64,000 bases of DNA from CAVEFW01 sp963643505 (GTDB taxonomy: Bacteria > Actinomycetota > Coriobacteriia > Coriobacteriales > Eggerthellaceae), in NCBI GenBank assembly GCA_963643505.1, contig CAVIKF010000004.1, positions 124,001-188,000 on the forward strand. Direction: 5' to 3'. The translations under genes and the position numbers were made by a program. The first letter of the stretch is position 1, and each line of letters begins with the position of its first letter. The notes under the pieces were generated by a model, which ran no database searches, was not told the origin of the DNA, and saw only the letters and a list, made by a program, of their open reading frames with translations. Below are positions 34,522 to 42,443 of the stretch, one piece after another.

Positions 34522-36078
34522 TTAGCTTGCAGAGCCGCTGTTGCTAGAGGAACCGCCTCCGAAAAGGTTACCGAAAAGAGACGAGCCGCCACTTCCCGAG
34601 TTTTGTTGAGACGAGGAGCTGGCCGAAGACGCGTCGCTACCAAGCGTCACGCTCACGGTCGTGGCCTTTCCGTCGCGATTGAACTCCACCGTCACCGTAT
34701 CCCCCGGATTCTTCGTGCGAACCGCCAACATCAGGTCGGAGGCGGAGGTGATCGACCTGTCGTCAAACTTGGTGATAATGTCGCCCTGCTGAATACCTGC
34801 GTCGGATGCGCCAGTACCGTTGGACACGGACGTAACGTACGCACCGCTGTCCACCGCAAGGCCGTAACGGTTGGCGATGGAGGAAGTGACGCTGCTTAGG
34901 GTCACGCCGAGTTGGGCATGCGTGGGCGTCTCGCCATTGATGATCTGTTGGGCGAGTTGGATCGCGTAGTTGGCAGGAATAGCAAATCCAACGCCGGAAT
35001 AGTTGCCGGAATACGAAGTGATCAGCGTATTGATGCCAATAAGCTGTCCGTTTTTGTCGACCAAGGCACCACCGGAGTTGCCCGGGTTGATTGCCGCATC
35101 GGTCTGGATCATGTTCACATACAGCATATAGCCCGAACTTCCGGAGTTGCCATAGCCGTAGCCATAGCCGTTTCCGCTACTGGAGGACTCGCTGTATATC
35201 TGGCTGCGCTCCGTGGCGGAGACGACGCCCGTTGCGACGGATTGTTCAAGGCCAAAGGGGCTTCCGATGGACATGACCCACTCGCCAACGGTCAGGTTGC
35301 TGGAGTCGCCAAGCTCAATCGGGGTAAGTCCGCTGGCATTGCGCAATTTGATGACAGCGATATCGGAGCTTGAATCGTAGCCGACGATATCGGCGTCATA
35401 GGTGTTGCTCTCACACGTCACTTTCAAGGCGCTTGCGCCTTCGATGACGTGATAGTTCGTAATGACATAGCCATCTTCGGACAAGACGACACCGCTGCCG
35501 AGGGAGGACTCCACCGACGAGCTGGAGCTATCGGAGGAGCCCAAACCGCCCAAACCGAAGCCATACAAGGATGAGGAAGTGGTCTGTGTGTACACGGAGA
35601 TGGACACCACGCTCGGCAACGCCTTGGCAGCAACGACTTCGGCCAACGTCGTGTCCTCAGAGGTCGTGATGGTGGTAGAGGTGCTCGCACCGAGAGATGT
35701 CCCTGAAGAGTTTGCCGTCGTGGAGCCGACGCTCATCTTCAACAGGCCGGTTCCAAGGCTCAATCCCAAAACGAGGATGCAGGCAACGGCCGCGCCGGCA
35801 AATGAAATCAGGAATGCCTTTACCCCGCTTTTCTTCTTTGCGGGTTGGGCATCATAGGCTTGGACGGGTTGTCCTTGCGGTGTGGCATATCGAGCATGAT
35901 TTGCCTGATAGGCAGGAGGCATCTTTGCCGTCTCACTCTTCGTTGCATAACCCTGCTGGAAAGCAGACTCAGACGCCGGGGTATGCTGCTCGGGAATTTC
36001 CTGCGTCTCGCCTTCCATAAAGGGCTGCCAATCGCTTTGAGGTTTACCGTACGGAGGATAACTCTGGTTTTCGCTCAT
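34522..36078 (-). CDS. htrA: HtrA/DegP-type trypsin-like serine protease with PDZ domain
   Basis: 518 residues. A Pro/Gln-rich cytoplasmic N-terminus (about 80 residues) is followed by one membrane helix (FLISFAGAAVACILVLGLSL), so the protease faces outside. The catalytic triad is His in VITNYHVIEG, Asp in SDIAVIKL and Ser in NPGNSGGAL. A C-terminal PDZ domain starts near AQLGVTLSSV and includes GASDAGIQQGDIITKFDD. The protein has several Ser/Gly-rich loops, one with GYGYGYG, and ends in a Ser/Gly tail. It probably handles envelope protein stress. The ATG at 36078 follows GGAAG; an ATG four codons earlier is possible. Confidence 0.94.
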   Translation of the reverse strand: MSENQSYPPYGKPQSDWQPFMEGETQEIPEQHTPASESAFQQGYATKSETAKMPPAYQANHARYATPQGQPVQAYDAQPAKKKSGVKAFLISFAGAAVACILVLGLSLGTGLLKMSVGSTTANSSGTSLGASTSTTITTSEDTTLAEVVAAKALPSVVSISVYTQTTSSSLYGFGLGGLGSSDSSSSSVESSLGSGVVLSEDGYVITNYHVIEGASALKVTCESNTYDADIVGYDSSSDIAVIKLRNASGLTPIELGDSSNLTVGEWVMSIGSPFGLEQSVATGVVSATERSQIYSESSSSGNGYGYGYGNSGSSGYMLYVNMIQTDAAINPGNSGGALVDKNGQLIGINTLITSYSGNYSGVGFAIPANYAIQLAQQIINGETPTHAQLGVTLSSVTSSIANRYGLAVDSGAYVTSVSNGTGASDAGIQQGDIITKFDDRSITSASDLMLAVRTKNPGDTVTVEFNRDGKATTVSVTLGSDASSASSSSQQNSGSGGSSLFGNLFGGGSSSNSGSAS

Positions 36079-36268
36079 CTTGTCTTCCATTCTCTTACGG
36101 GACACATCCGGCCCTTTTTCCTTCTGCCTTAAGCATAACAATCAACCTGAAAACTCCCTGCAAACCTGAATTCTCCCGAGAAGAAATCACCGAACATCCA
36201 AGTTTTTTTGACACGCCTCTCTTCTTGAAGGGGAATCTGATACGTACCGACTTTAGCAGCCGCCGACA

Positions 36269-36294
36269 TAAAAGAGCCCGTCCGAAGACGGGCC
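36269..36294 (-). terminator. Rho-independent terminator of the glutamine synthetase gene
   Basis: GCCCGTC-TTCG-GACGGGC, a tetraloop-capped 7-bp stem, followed by TCTTTTAT on the minus strand. Confidence 0.9.
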
Positions 36295-36315
36295 CGACAA
36301 GCAACCGATGGATCA

Positions 36316-38400
36316 CTACACGTAGAACAGCATGTTGTTGTAAGAGGGAACAGGCCAATAATCGCGACCCGTGATGATCTCCATCTCGTCAACAGCGGTC
36401 CGCAGACGCTCCATTGCAGAAATCACCGTATGGGCATAGTAGTTCGCCTTCTCCTGGATGTCCTCCATCGCTTCCGCGACATGATGCTTGTCATGCAGGT
36501 CGTAAACGGCGGCATCGATCTCATCAATACCGGCAAGCATCTTGTCGATGAGCTTCTCATGGGCCACGCAGGGAGCATCGGGGCGTATCGCCTTGTACTT
36601 GGCAAGATCATCGGCAGCAATTGCGGCAGCCTTGGAAATGGCAGGCAGATAGGTACGTCGGCTCATGCGCTTCATGACGCGCGCTTCAATATTGAGCAGC
36701 TTGACGTACTTCTCCAGCTCGATCTCGTAACGACTGCGAAGCTCGGCTTCCGTCAGGATGCCGAACTCCTCGTACAGGGCAATGTTCTTCGGCTTGATCA
36801 TGCAAGCGACAGCGTCCGCCGTGGTCTTGTTGTTGGAAAGACCGCGTTTTTCGGCCTCAATGGGCCACTCGTCGGAGTAGCCATTGCCGTTGAAGACGAT
36901 GCGCTGGTGATCGGTCAGGGTCTTCTTGATGTAGGCCGCGGCGTCCTCGCGGAAGTTGTCGGAGTTCTCCATGGCGTCGGCGAATCCCTTCAGGCTCTTC
37001 GCCACCGCGGTGTTGAGAATCGTGTTTGCGTCCGCCAGGTTGACATTGGACCCGGGCATACGGAACTCGAACTTGTTGCCGGTGAAGGCAAAGGGGCTCG
37101 TACGGTTGCGGTCCGTGTTGTCCTTGGGGAATTTCGGGAGAACGGCAACGCCCAAGTCCAGGGGGACCTGTTCGGTTCCGGCATATTCCCGGCCCTCGAT
37201 GATAGCATCCATAATGGCACCGAGTTCGTCTCCCAAGAAGATGGAGATAATCGCAGGAGGTGCCTCGTTCGCGCCCAGACGATGATCGTTGCCGGCGGAG
37301 GCGACACAGGCACGCAAAAGCTCCTGATACTCGTCAACCGCTTCGATGACACTGGTCAAGACCACGAGGAAGCGCAGGTTGTCCATGGGGTTATCGCCGG
37401 GATCAAGCAGGTTTTTGCCGCCGGCGGAAACGGACCAGTTGTTGTGCTTGCCAGAGCCGTTAATCCCTTCGAAGGGCTTCTCGTGGAGCAGGCACGCAAA
37501 CCCATACTTTCCGGCAAGCAGGCGCATCTTTTCCATGGTGAGTAAGTTCTCGTCCACGGCGCGGTTCGCACTGGCGAAGATGGGAGCAAGCTCATGTTGG
37601 GCGGGAGCGACCTCGTTGTGCTTCGTGCGCGCAGAGATGCCGAGCTTCCAAAGCTCGTCGTCGAGCTCCTTCATGAAGGCGTTGACAGAGGGGCGGATCG
37701 CTCCGAAATAATGCTCCTCGAGCTCTTGGCCCTTGCAGGGGCTGAAACCAAACAACGTGCGCCCGGTCAAAACCAGGTCCTCGCGCGCCGCATAGTCGGA
37801 CTCGGGAATCAGGAAGAATTCCTGCTCGGCACCAACGGTTGCCGTGACGTTGTACGGCCCCTCACCGAACAGGGCGAGCATGCGGTTTACCTGCTCGCTC
37901 AGGGCTTTCATGGAACGCAACAGCGGGGTCTTCTTGTCGAGCGCCTCGCCGGTGTAGGAAGCGAATGCCGTCGGGATGCACAAGACCTCATCCTTGATGA
38001 AGGCGAAAGAGGTCGGATCCCACGCGGTGTACCCACGCGCCTCGAAGGTCGCGCGAAGGCCGCCGTTGGGGAAGCTGCTGGCATCGGGCTCGCCTTGAAT
38101 CAGCTCCTTGCCGCTGAAGGTTTGAATGGCGCGGCCATCCCCGGTAGGTTCGAGAAAAGCATCGTGCTTCTCGGAGGTAACGCCGGACAGAGGTTGGAAC
38201 CAATGGGAGTAATGCGTCGCCCCATTCTCGATCGCCCACTCCTTCATGGCATGGGCAACAACATTGGCAACGTCGAGGTCAAGAGGCTCACCGTCGCGAA
38301 CCGTCTTCATCAGGTCTTTGAAGGTTGCTTTGGGAAGACGCTCACGCATCGTGTGCTCATCAAACACCAAAGAGCCATAGATTTCAGAAATGTTGGACAT
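36316..38400 (-). CDS. glnN: Type III glutamine synthetase
   Basis: 694 residues, the length of GSIII rather than the about 450-residue GSI. It makes glutamine from glutamate, ammonia and ATP. Catalytic-domain motifs include TATVGAEQEFFLIPE, RTKHNEVAPAQHELAPIF, EGINGSGKHNNWSV, PLDLGVAVLPKFPKDNTDRN and FEFRMPGSNVN. The C-terminal GSIII-specific helical domain ends with YWPVPSYNNMLF. AGGAGAGG precedes the ATG. It is a single-gene unit between two terminators; no glnR- or glnB-type regulator adjoins. Confidence 0.96.
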   Translation of the reverse strand: MSNISEIYGSLVFDEHTMRERLPKATFKDLMKTVRDGEPLDLDVANVVAHAMKEWAIENGATHYSHWFQPLSGVTSEKHDAFLEPTGDGRAIQTFSGKELIQGEPDASSFPNGGLRATFEARGYTAWDPTSFAFIKDEVLCIPTAFASYTGEALDKKTPLLRSMKALSEQVNRMLALFGEGPYNVTATVGAEQEFFLIPESDYAAREDLVLTGRTLFGFSPCKGQELEEHYFGAIRPSVNAFMKELDDELWKLGISARTKHNEVAPAQHELAPIFASANRAVDENLLTMEKMRLLAGKYGFACLLHEKPFEGINGSGKHNNWSVSAGGKNLLDPGDNPMDNLRFLVVLTSVIEAVDEYQELLRACVASAGNDHRLGANEAPPAIISIFLGDELGAIMDAIIEGREYAGTEQVPLDLGVAVLPKFPKDNTDRNRTSPFAFTGNKFEFRMPGSNVNLADANTILNTAVAKSLKGFADAMENSDNFREDAAAYIKKTLTDHQRIVFNGNGYSDEWPIEAEKRGLSNNKTTADAVACMIKPKNIALYEEFGILTEAELRSRYEIELEKYVKLLNIEARVMKRMSRRTYLPAISKAAAIAADDLAKYKAIRPDAPCVAHEKLIDKMLAGIDEIDAAVYDLHDKHHVAEAMEDIQEKANYYAHTVISAMERLRTAVDEMEIITGRDYWPVPSYNNMLFYV

Positions 38401-38527
38401 GGGTGCCTCTCCTGTTTCCGTTTAAAACACCGTATCTGCAAACGATAACACGCTACGACGTCAGATTGCCCTCCAACTTCTCCTTGAGCAACCCACCATG
38501 CGCGAGTGGCTACGGAGCGCAAAATAA

Positions 38528-38556
38528 CAAAAGAGGCCGCCCGAAAGGACGGCCTC
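38528..38556 (-). terminator. Rho-independent terminator of rplM-rpsI
   Basis: GAGGCCGTCC/GGGCGGCCTC stem with a TTTC loop, followed by TTTTGTTATTTT on the minus strand, just after rpsI. Confidence 0.94.
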
Positions 38557-38573
38557 CCAAGGTTTCGCCAAGT

Positions 38574-38963
38574 TTAACGCTTGGAGAACTGCGGACGCTT
38601 ACGAGCCTTCTTCAGACCGTACTTCTTACGCTCGACCATACGAGAATCGCGAGTAAGGAAGCCAGCCTTCTTAAGCTCTGCGCGGTAATCGCCAGCCTCG
38701 AGAAGAGCGCGGGAGATGCCGTGGCGAAGAGCGCCAGCCTGACCGGAGATGCCGCCGCCGTTGCAACGAGCGATGACATCAAAATGATCGACGGTGTCCG
38801 TCACCTTGAACGGGGTAAGCGCGTAGTTAACAAGAGCCTCGCGGCCGAAATACTCGACCCCCTCGCGGCCGTTAACCATAACCTTACCGGTGCCCGGAAC
38901 GAGACGAACGCGGGCAACAGCGTTCTTGCGGCGACCAGTGCCGTAGTACAGTGCCTCTGCCAT
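38574..38963 (-). CDS. rpsI: 30S ribosomal protein S9
   Basis: 129 residues. The S9 signature GRRKNAVARVRLVPGTGKV opens the protein, GNGGGISGQAGALRHGISRAL-type sequence lies in the middle (CNGGGISGQAGALRHGISRA), and the basic tail KYGLKKARKRPQFSKR reaches the tRNA in the P site. It starts 2 bases after the rplM stop, the universal rplM-rpsI pairing. Confidence 0.99.
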   Translation of the reverse strand: MAEALYYGTGRRKNAVARVRLVPGTGKVMVNGREGVEYFGREALVNYALTPFKVTDTVDHFDVIARCNGGGISGQAGALRHGISRALLEAGDYRAELKKAGFLTRDSRMVERKKYGLKKARKRPQFSKR

Positions 38964-38965
38964 GA

Positions 38966-39415
38966 TTACTCCTCCACCTTGATCTCACGGGGCTTCTGAG
39001 CAGCATGGGGATGCTCAGGACCAGCGTATACCTTCAACTTCATGCCCATTGCACGACCGAGCGTGTTCTTCGGCAACATGCCCTTGACAGCATGCTCGAC
39101 GATGCGCTCAGGATGCTTGGCCATGCCCTCTTCGAAGGTCTCGCACTTCAGGCCACCCGGATAACCAGAGTGACGGTAGTACTTCTTGTCAGAAGCCTTG
39201 TTGCCCGTGACCTTGATCTTGTCAGCGTTGATGATGACGACGAAGTCGCCCGTGTCAACATGCGGGGTGTACATCGGCTTGTGCTTGCCCTTGAGAATGT
39301 GAGCTGCCTTGGTAGCAACGCGGCCGAGGACCTGATCGGTTGCATCGATCAGAAGCCACTCGCGCTCCACCTCATTGGGCTTTGCGTAATACGTCTTCAC
39401 TTCTTTTTCCTCCAT
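38966..39415 (-). CDS. rplM: 50S ribosomal protein L13
   Basis: 149 residues. The conserved blocks WLLIDATDQVLGRVATKAA, DTGDFVVIINADKIKVTGNK, YRHSGYPGGLK and AVKGMLPKNTLGRAMGMKLK are present. It is transcribed from a strong promoter through an unusually long leader of about 170 bases, which suggests post-transcriptional control. Confidence 0.99.
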   Translation of the reverse strand: MEEKEVKTYYAKPNEVEREWLLIDATDQVLGRVATKAAHILKGKHKPMYTPHVDTGDFVVIINADKIKVTGNKASDKKYYRHSGYPGGLKCETFEEGMAKHPERIVEHAVKGMLPKNTLGRAMGMKLKVYAGPEHPHAAQKPREIKVEE

Positions 39416-39594
39416 TACGGTTTCCTGGATTAACCAGCTTATACCTGGTCACCCAGGGTTGTTTGCTTATCAAAAGTGCAGACTCGGACGCAGCGCCGGT
39501 TTCCTACGCCAGCCATGTTCCGCGCGCCCTGGACGACACGCTTTCCATGTTGCTCCTTACTGCATGCACGGGGCTTTTGCAAGCAAGCCTTCAA
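39416..39594 (-). promoter_or_regulatory. Long 5' leader of rplM-rpsI
   Basis: From the predicted start near 39588 to the rplM codon is about 170 bases. The leader contains a 14-codon ORF and, just upstream of rplM, nested CCTGG/CCAGG elements (CCTGGGTGACCAGG, then CTGGTTAATCCAGG) that could form alternative hairpins close to the ribosome site. L13 leaders controlling this operon are known in Firmicutes; I do not see a match to that consensus, so homology is open. Confidence 0.5.
39504..39548 (-). CDS. Short upstream ORF in the rplM leader (14 codons)
   Basis: The ATG at 39548 is preceded by TAAGGAG with a 4-base gap, a stronger ribosome site than that of rplM itself. The frame MESVSSRARGTWLA ends in TAG at 39504, 89 bases before rplM. 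It is too short to assign a function and could be a leader peptide whose translation affects folding of the downstream leader; it may also be fortuitous. Confidence 0.4.
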   Translation of the reverse strand: MESVSSRARGTWLA

Positions 39595-39624
39595 AGTATA
39601 CAAGCGAAAAGAACCGCAAGTCAA
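39595..39624 (-). promoter_or_regulatory. Promoter of rplM-rpsI
   Basis: TTGACT (39624-39619) and TATACT (39600-39595) with an 18-bp spacer on the minus strand. It is placed directly after the terminator of the upstream ATPase gene. Confidence 0.8.
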
Positions 39625-39638
39625 TGCGTAATTGGCCA

Positions 39639-39669
39639 CAAAAAGTTCGCCTGTGCAGGAATTGTGAAC
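39639..39669 (-). terminator. Probable terminator of the P-type ATPase gene
   Basis: GTTC/GAAC outer arms and CCTG/CAGG inner arms, with unpaired bases between, precede TTTTTGTGG on the minus strand. The stem is interrupted, so strength is uncertain. Together with the rplM promoter and leader it accounts for the 318-base gap 39416-39733. Confidence 0.6.
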
Positions 39670-39733
39670 GCCGCGTCATCCCAAGGGGCCCACGCGTACC
39701 CATCATCCACCTGCGTTTTCGGCCACGCCGCCT

Positions 39734-42112
39734 CTACACGAGCCGCGCCTGGCGCTTCTCGTGCCACCCGTCAATCGCCGTATACAAGAAGTGGTAGACC
39801 ACTGCGGTGATGGCCGCAAGGATGACAAGGGTGACCACCATGCTCGTCGACAAGGGATAGATGGCGAACAGGTTGTGCAGGAACGTGGAACCTATCAACA
39901 TGCCAAGCACAACCACCACGAGCAAAGCGATACGAATCGGGGTGAACGGCAAGGAGAGGCGAATGATGAGCATGATACCCATCCATGCCGTCAAGAGGAC
40001 AGCGAGGGTGGAAATCTCCTCATAGCTCCAGTCCAGGAAGCAATGGCCGACTACGTTGACCGTGAGGACCATCAACACCACGCATATCGCGCCAGGTATA
40101 GCTCGCACGATCACGTTTTCGAGGAAGTTACCCTTGATGCGATCGTGGTTCGGTTCGAGAGCCAATACGAAGCTGGGAAGGCCGATGGTCATACAGGACA
40201 CGAGGGTCATCTGGATCGGCTGATAGGGATATTGCCAAGGCAAGATGACAAACAGGATCGCCATGGTGATGCTAAACAGCGTCTTGACCAAGAACAGGCT
40301 GGCAGAACGTTGCAGGTTGTTGATGGAGCGACGACCCTCGGCGACGACGCGGGGCATGCTGGCGAAGTCGTTGTCCACCAAAACGAGATGGGCGACGTTA
40401 CGAGCCGCGTCCGAACCGGATGCCATGGCGACACTGCAGTTCGCCTGCTTAAGGGCTAGGGTATCGTTGACACCGTCACCGGTCATGGCAACGGTGTGAC
40501 CCTGGTTTTGGAGTGCGACGACGAACTGCTTCTTTTGCTCGGGCTTCACGCGACCAAACACGTGGTACTTGCCCATGGCCTCATAGACATCCTCATCGGT
40601 GGTAAGCGTCGTCGCGTCCACATACTGATCGGCGCCCTCCACGCCGACCTTGGCGGCAATTCCGGAAACGGTACGCGGGTCATCACCGGAGATGACGTTG
40701 ACCGTAACGCCTTGGTCTTTGAAGTATTGGATGGTTTGTGCCGCTGTCGGGCGAATTTTGTCGTGAATGCAAACAAGAGCGATGGGCTCGGGGGACCCCA
40801 CAAGGTCGCCATCAGCATCAAAGCCATCGACGCGGGCAAGGACGAGGACACGCGCATCACGGGCAAGCTCTAAAACACGCTCGGCAATGGCACCCTCGAA
40901 AGAGCCGCGCATGACGAATTGCCCCGCACCCATCACATAACTCGCATCACCGAATTGGGCACCCGACCACTTCTTGTCGGAACTGAACGGAACAAGGCGC
41001 GTTGCGGTCATGGGCTCCACGGCAACAACCGCCTCTTTGCCCGCGAAGGCACCGACCGCATATCGCTCAGCGATGGCATTGGCGGTCTCATTGGGATCGT
41101 CGTCGGCGCCAGCGATGGAAGCAAGGATGCGATCGGCCTCATCAATGGTGCCTTGGCCAAACGGCTCAACAGAGGCAACCTCCATCTCACCGGTCGTGAT
41201 CGTGCCCGTCTTGTCCAAACATAGCACATCGACGCGAGCAAGGGTCTCGATGCAATACAGTTGTTGGACCAAGACCTGGTATTTGGACAAGCGGATAACC
41301 GCGAGACACAAGACCGACGACGTCAACAGGATGAGGCCCTCGGGGATCATGCCGATAAGCGCGGCGACCGTGGAAAGGATACAGGCGGTGACCGTTGATC
41401 CCTCCGCAAGGAAATACGTGGAGCAAAACAGTGCCGTACCGACGAATGGCAAGGCGATGCTGACATACTTTACGATCTTGTTGAGGGTGTCCATAATCTC
41501 GGATTGGACCTTTTTGTGCTGTTTGGCCTCAGCAGAGATCTTGTTCGCATAGCTTTGCTCGCCGACGGCGGTAACGCGCACATATACCAAGCCCGCATTG
41601 ACAAAGGACCCGCTCATAAGCGTGGACCCGAGCTCCTTGTGTATCAAGTCGCTCTCGCCGGTCAGCAAGCTCTCATTGGCGTCGCATGATCCCCTGACGA
41701 CCTTGCCGTCAGCCGGCACTTGGTCGCCTCGACCCAACACGATGACATCATCTTGGACGATCTCTTCGGAATGGATTTCGACGCGCTTGCCATCGCGGAT
41801 GACACCGACCGTGCCGGCAGCCACAATCGAGAGACGATCGGTGATGCGCTTGGAACGCAGCTCTTGGATAATACCGATGAGCACGTTGGCCGTGATAATG
41901 ACCATGAACAGCATGTTCTTGTACGAGCCCGTGGTAAACACGATACAAGCCAAGACGACGTTCACGATGTTGAACAACGTGACAATGTTGTCGTACATAA
42001 TCTGCTTGACCGTACGCGTTTTCACGTTCGCGTCCGCGTTCACCAAGCCTTTCGCAACGCGATCCTGAACTTCCGCGCTGGTCAGGCCTTTGATTTCCGT
42101 CTCCTCAGCCAA
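39734..42112 (-). CDS. P-type cation-transporting ATPase (CtpE-like)
   Basis: 792 residues. TGES is at 151-154 in the actuator domain, IPEGL at 256-260 in helix M4, the phosphorylation motif DKTGT at 300-304, and the hinge TGDGVNDTLALKQAN near residue 550. The DNIVTLFNIVNVVLA start and IPEGLILLTSSVLCLA helix match actinobacterial CtpE-type pumps, for which calcium uptake has been reported in mycobacteria. There is no N-terminal heavy-metal domain and no CPC motif, which argues against copper or zinc transport. Transport specificity for calcium is inference. About ten membrane helices are present. Confidence 0.93.
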   Translation of the reverse strand: MAEETEIKGLTSAEVQDRVAKGLVNADANVKTRTVKQIMYDNIVTLFNIVNVVLACIVFTTGSYKNMLFMVIITANVLIGIIQELRSKRITDRLSIVAAGTVGVIRDGKRVEIHSEEIVQDDVIVLGRGDQVPADGKVVRGSCDANESLLTGESDLIHKELGSTLMSGSFVNAGLVYVRVTAVGEQSYANKISAEAKQHKKVQSEIMDTLNKIVKYVSIALPFVGTALFCSTYFLAEGSTVTACILSTVAALIGMIPEGLILLTSSVLCLAVIRLSKYQVLVQQLYCIETLARVDVLCLDKTGTITTGEMEVASVEPFGQGTIDEADRILASIAGADDDPNETANAIAERYAVGAFAGKEAVVAVEPMTATRLVPFSSDKKWSGAQFGDASYVMGAGQFVMRGSFEGAIAERVLELARDARVLVLARVDGFDADGDLVGSPEPIALVCIHDKIRPTAAQTIQYFKDQGVTVNVISGDDPRTVSGIAAKVGVEGADQYVDATTLTTDEDVYEAMGKYHVFGRVKPEQKKQFVVALQNQGHTVAMTGDGVNDTLALKQANCSVAMASGSDAARNVAHLVLVDNDFASMPRVVAEGRRSINNLQRSASLFLVKTLFSITMAILFVILPWQYPYQPIQMTLVSCMTIGLPSFVLALEPNHDRIKGNFLENVIVRAIPGAICVVLMVLTVNVVGHCFLDWSYEEISTLAVLLTAWMGIMLIIRLSLPFTPIRIALLVVVVLGMLIGSTFLHNLFAIYPLSTSMVVTLVILAAITAVVYHFLYTAIDGWHEKRQARLV

Positions 42113-42205
42113 AAGAGAGCCCTTCTTTCGACACCATACACAGGCGTACAGTTTAACGCAGAAAGCAACCGGGGAAAGGAACTCGCAAAACGAGCAGAAA
42201 ACCGG

Positions 42206-42430
42206 CTACGACCAAGGATCCTTCTCGAACAAAGGAGTCGCCTCGACGCGGTCGGAGTACGGATCATACCCGTCGTCGTCCTCGTTCTCCGCTCGACGAA
42301 ACGGGTCAGCCGGGGCATTTTTATCCCGATCTTTGTCATTTTCCTCACCTGCCGACGAAGGCAAGGGCGTGTACACAACGGTCGGTTCGACCCGCCGAAC
42401 GCACGAGGCAAGCGACTTCTCCTTGGTCAT
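42206..42430 (-). CDS. Small acidic hypothetical protein
   Basis: 74 residues, rich in Asp, Glu, Pro and Arg, with no membrane segment (ENDKDRDKNAPADPFRRAEN, then DDDGYDPYSDRVEATPLF). It starts 13 bases after the stop of the upstream membrane protein, with GGGGAAG 2-3 bases ahead of the ATG, so it is probably the last gene of that transcript. No family is recognised. Its composition suggests a disordered protein. Confidence 0.55.
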   Translation of the reverse strand: MTKEKSLASCVRRVEPTVVYTPLPSSAGEENDKDRDKNAPADPFRRAENEDDDGYDPYSDRVEATPLFEKDPWS

Positions 42431-42443
42431 GACTTCCCCGCAC

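Noticed and set aside
39416..39594. Match of the rplM leader to the Firmicute L13 leader RNA
   Set aside because: Location and length fit, but I could not confirm the consensus structure by eye, so it is reported only as an uncharacterised leader.
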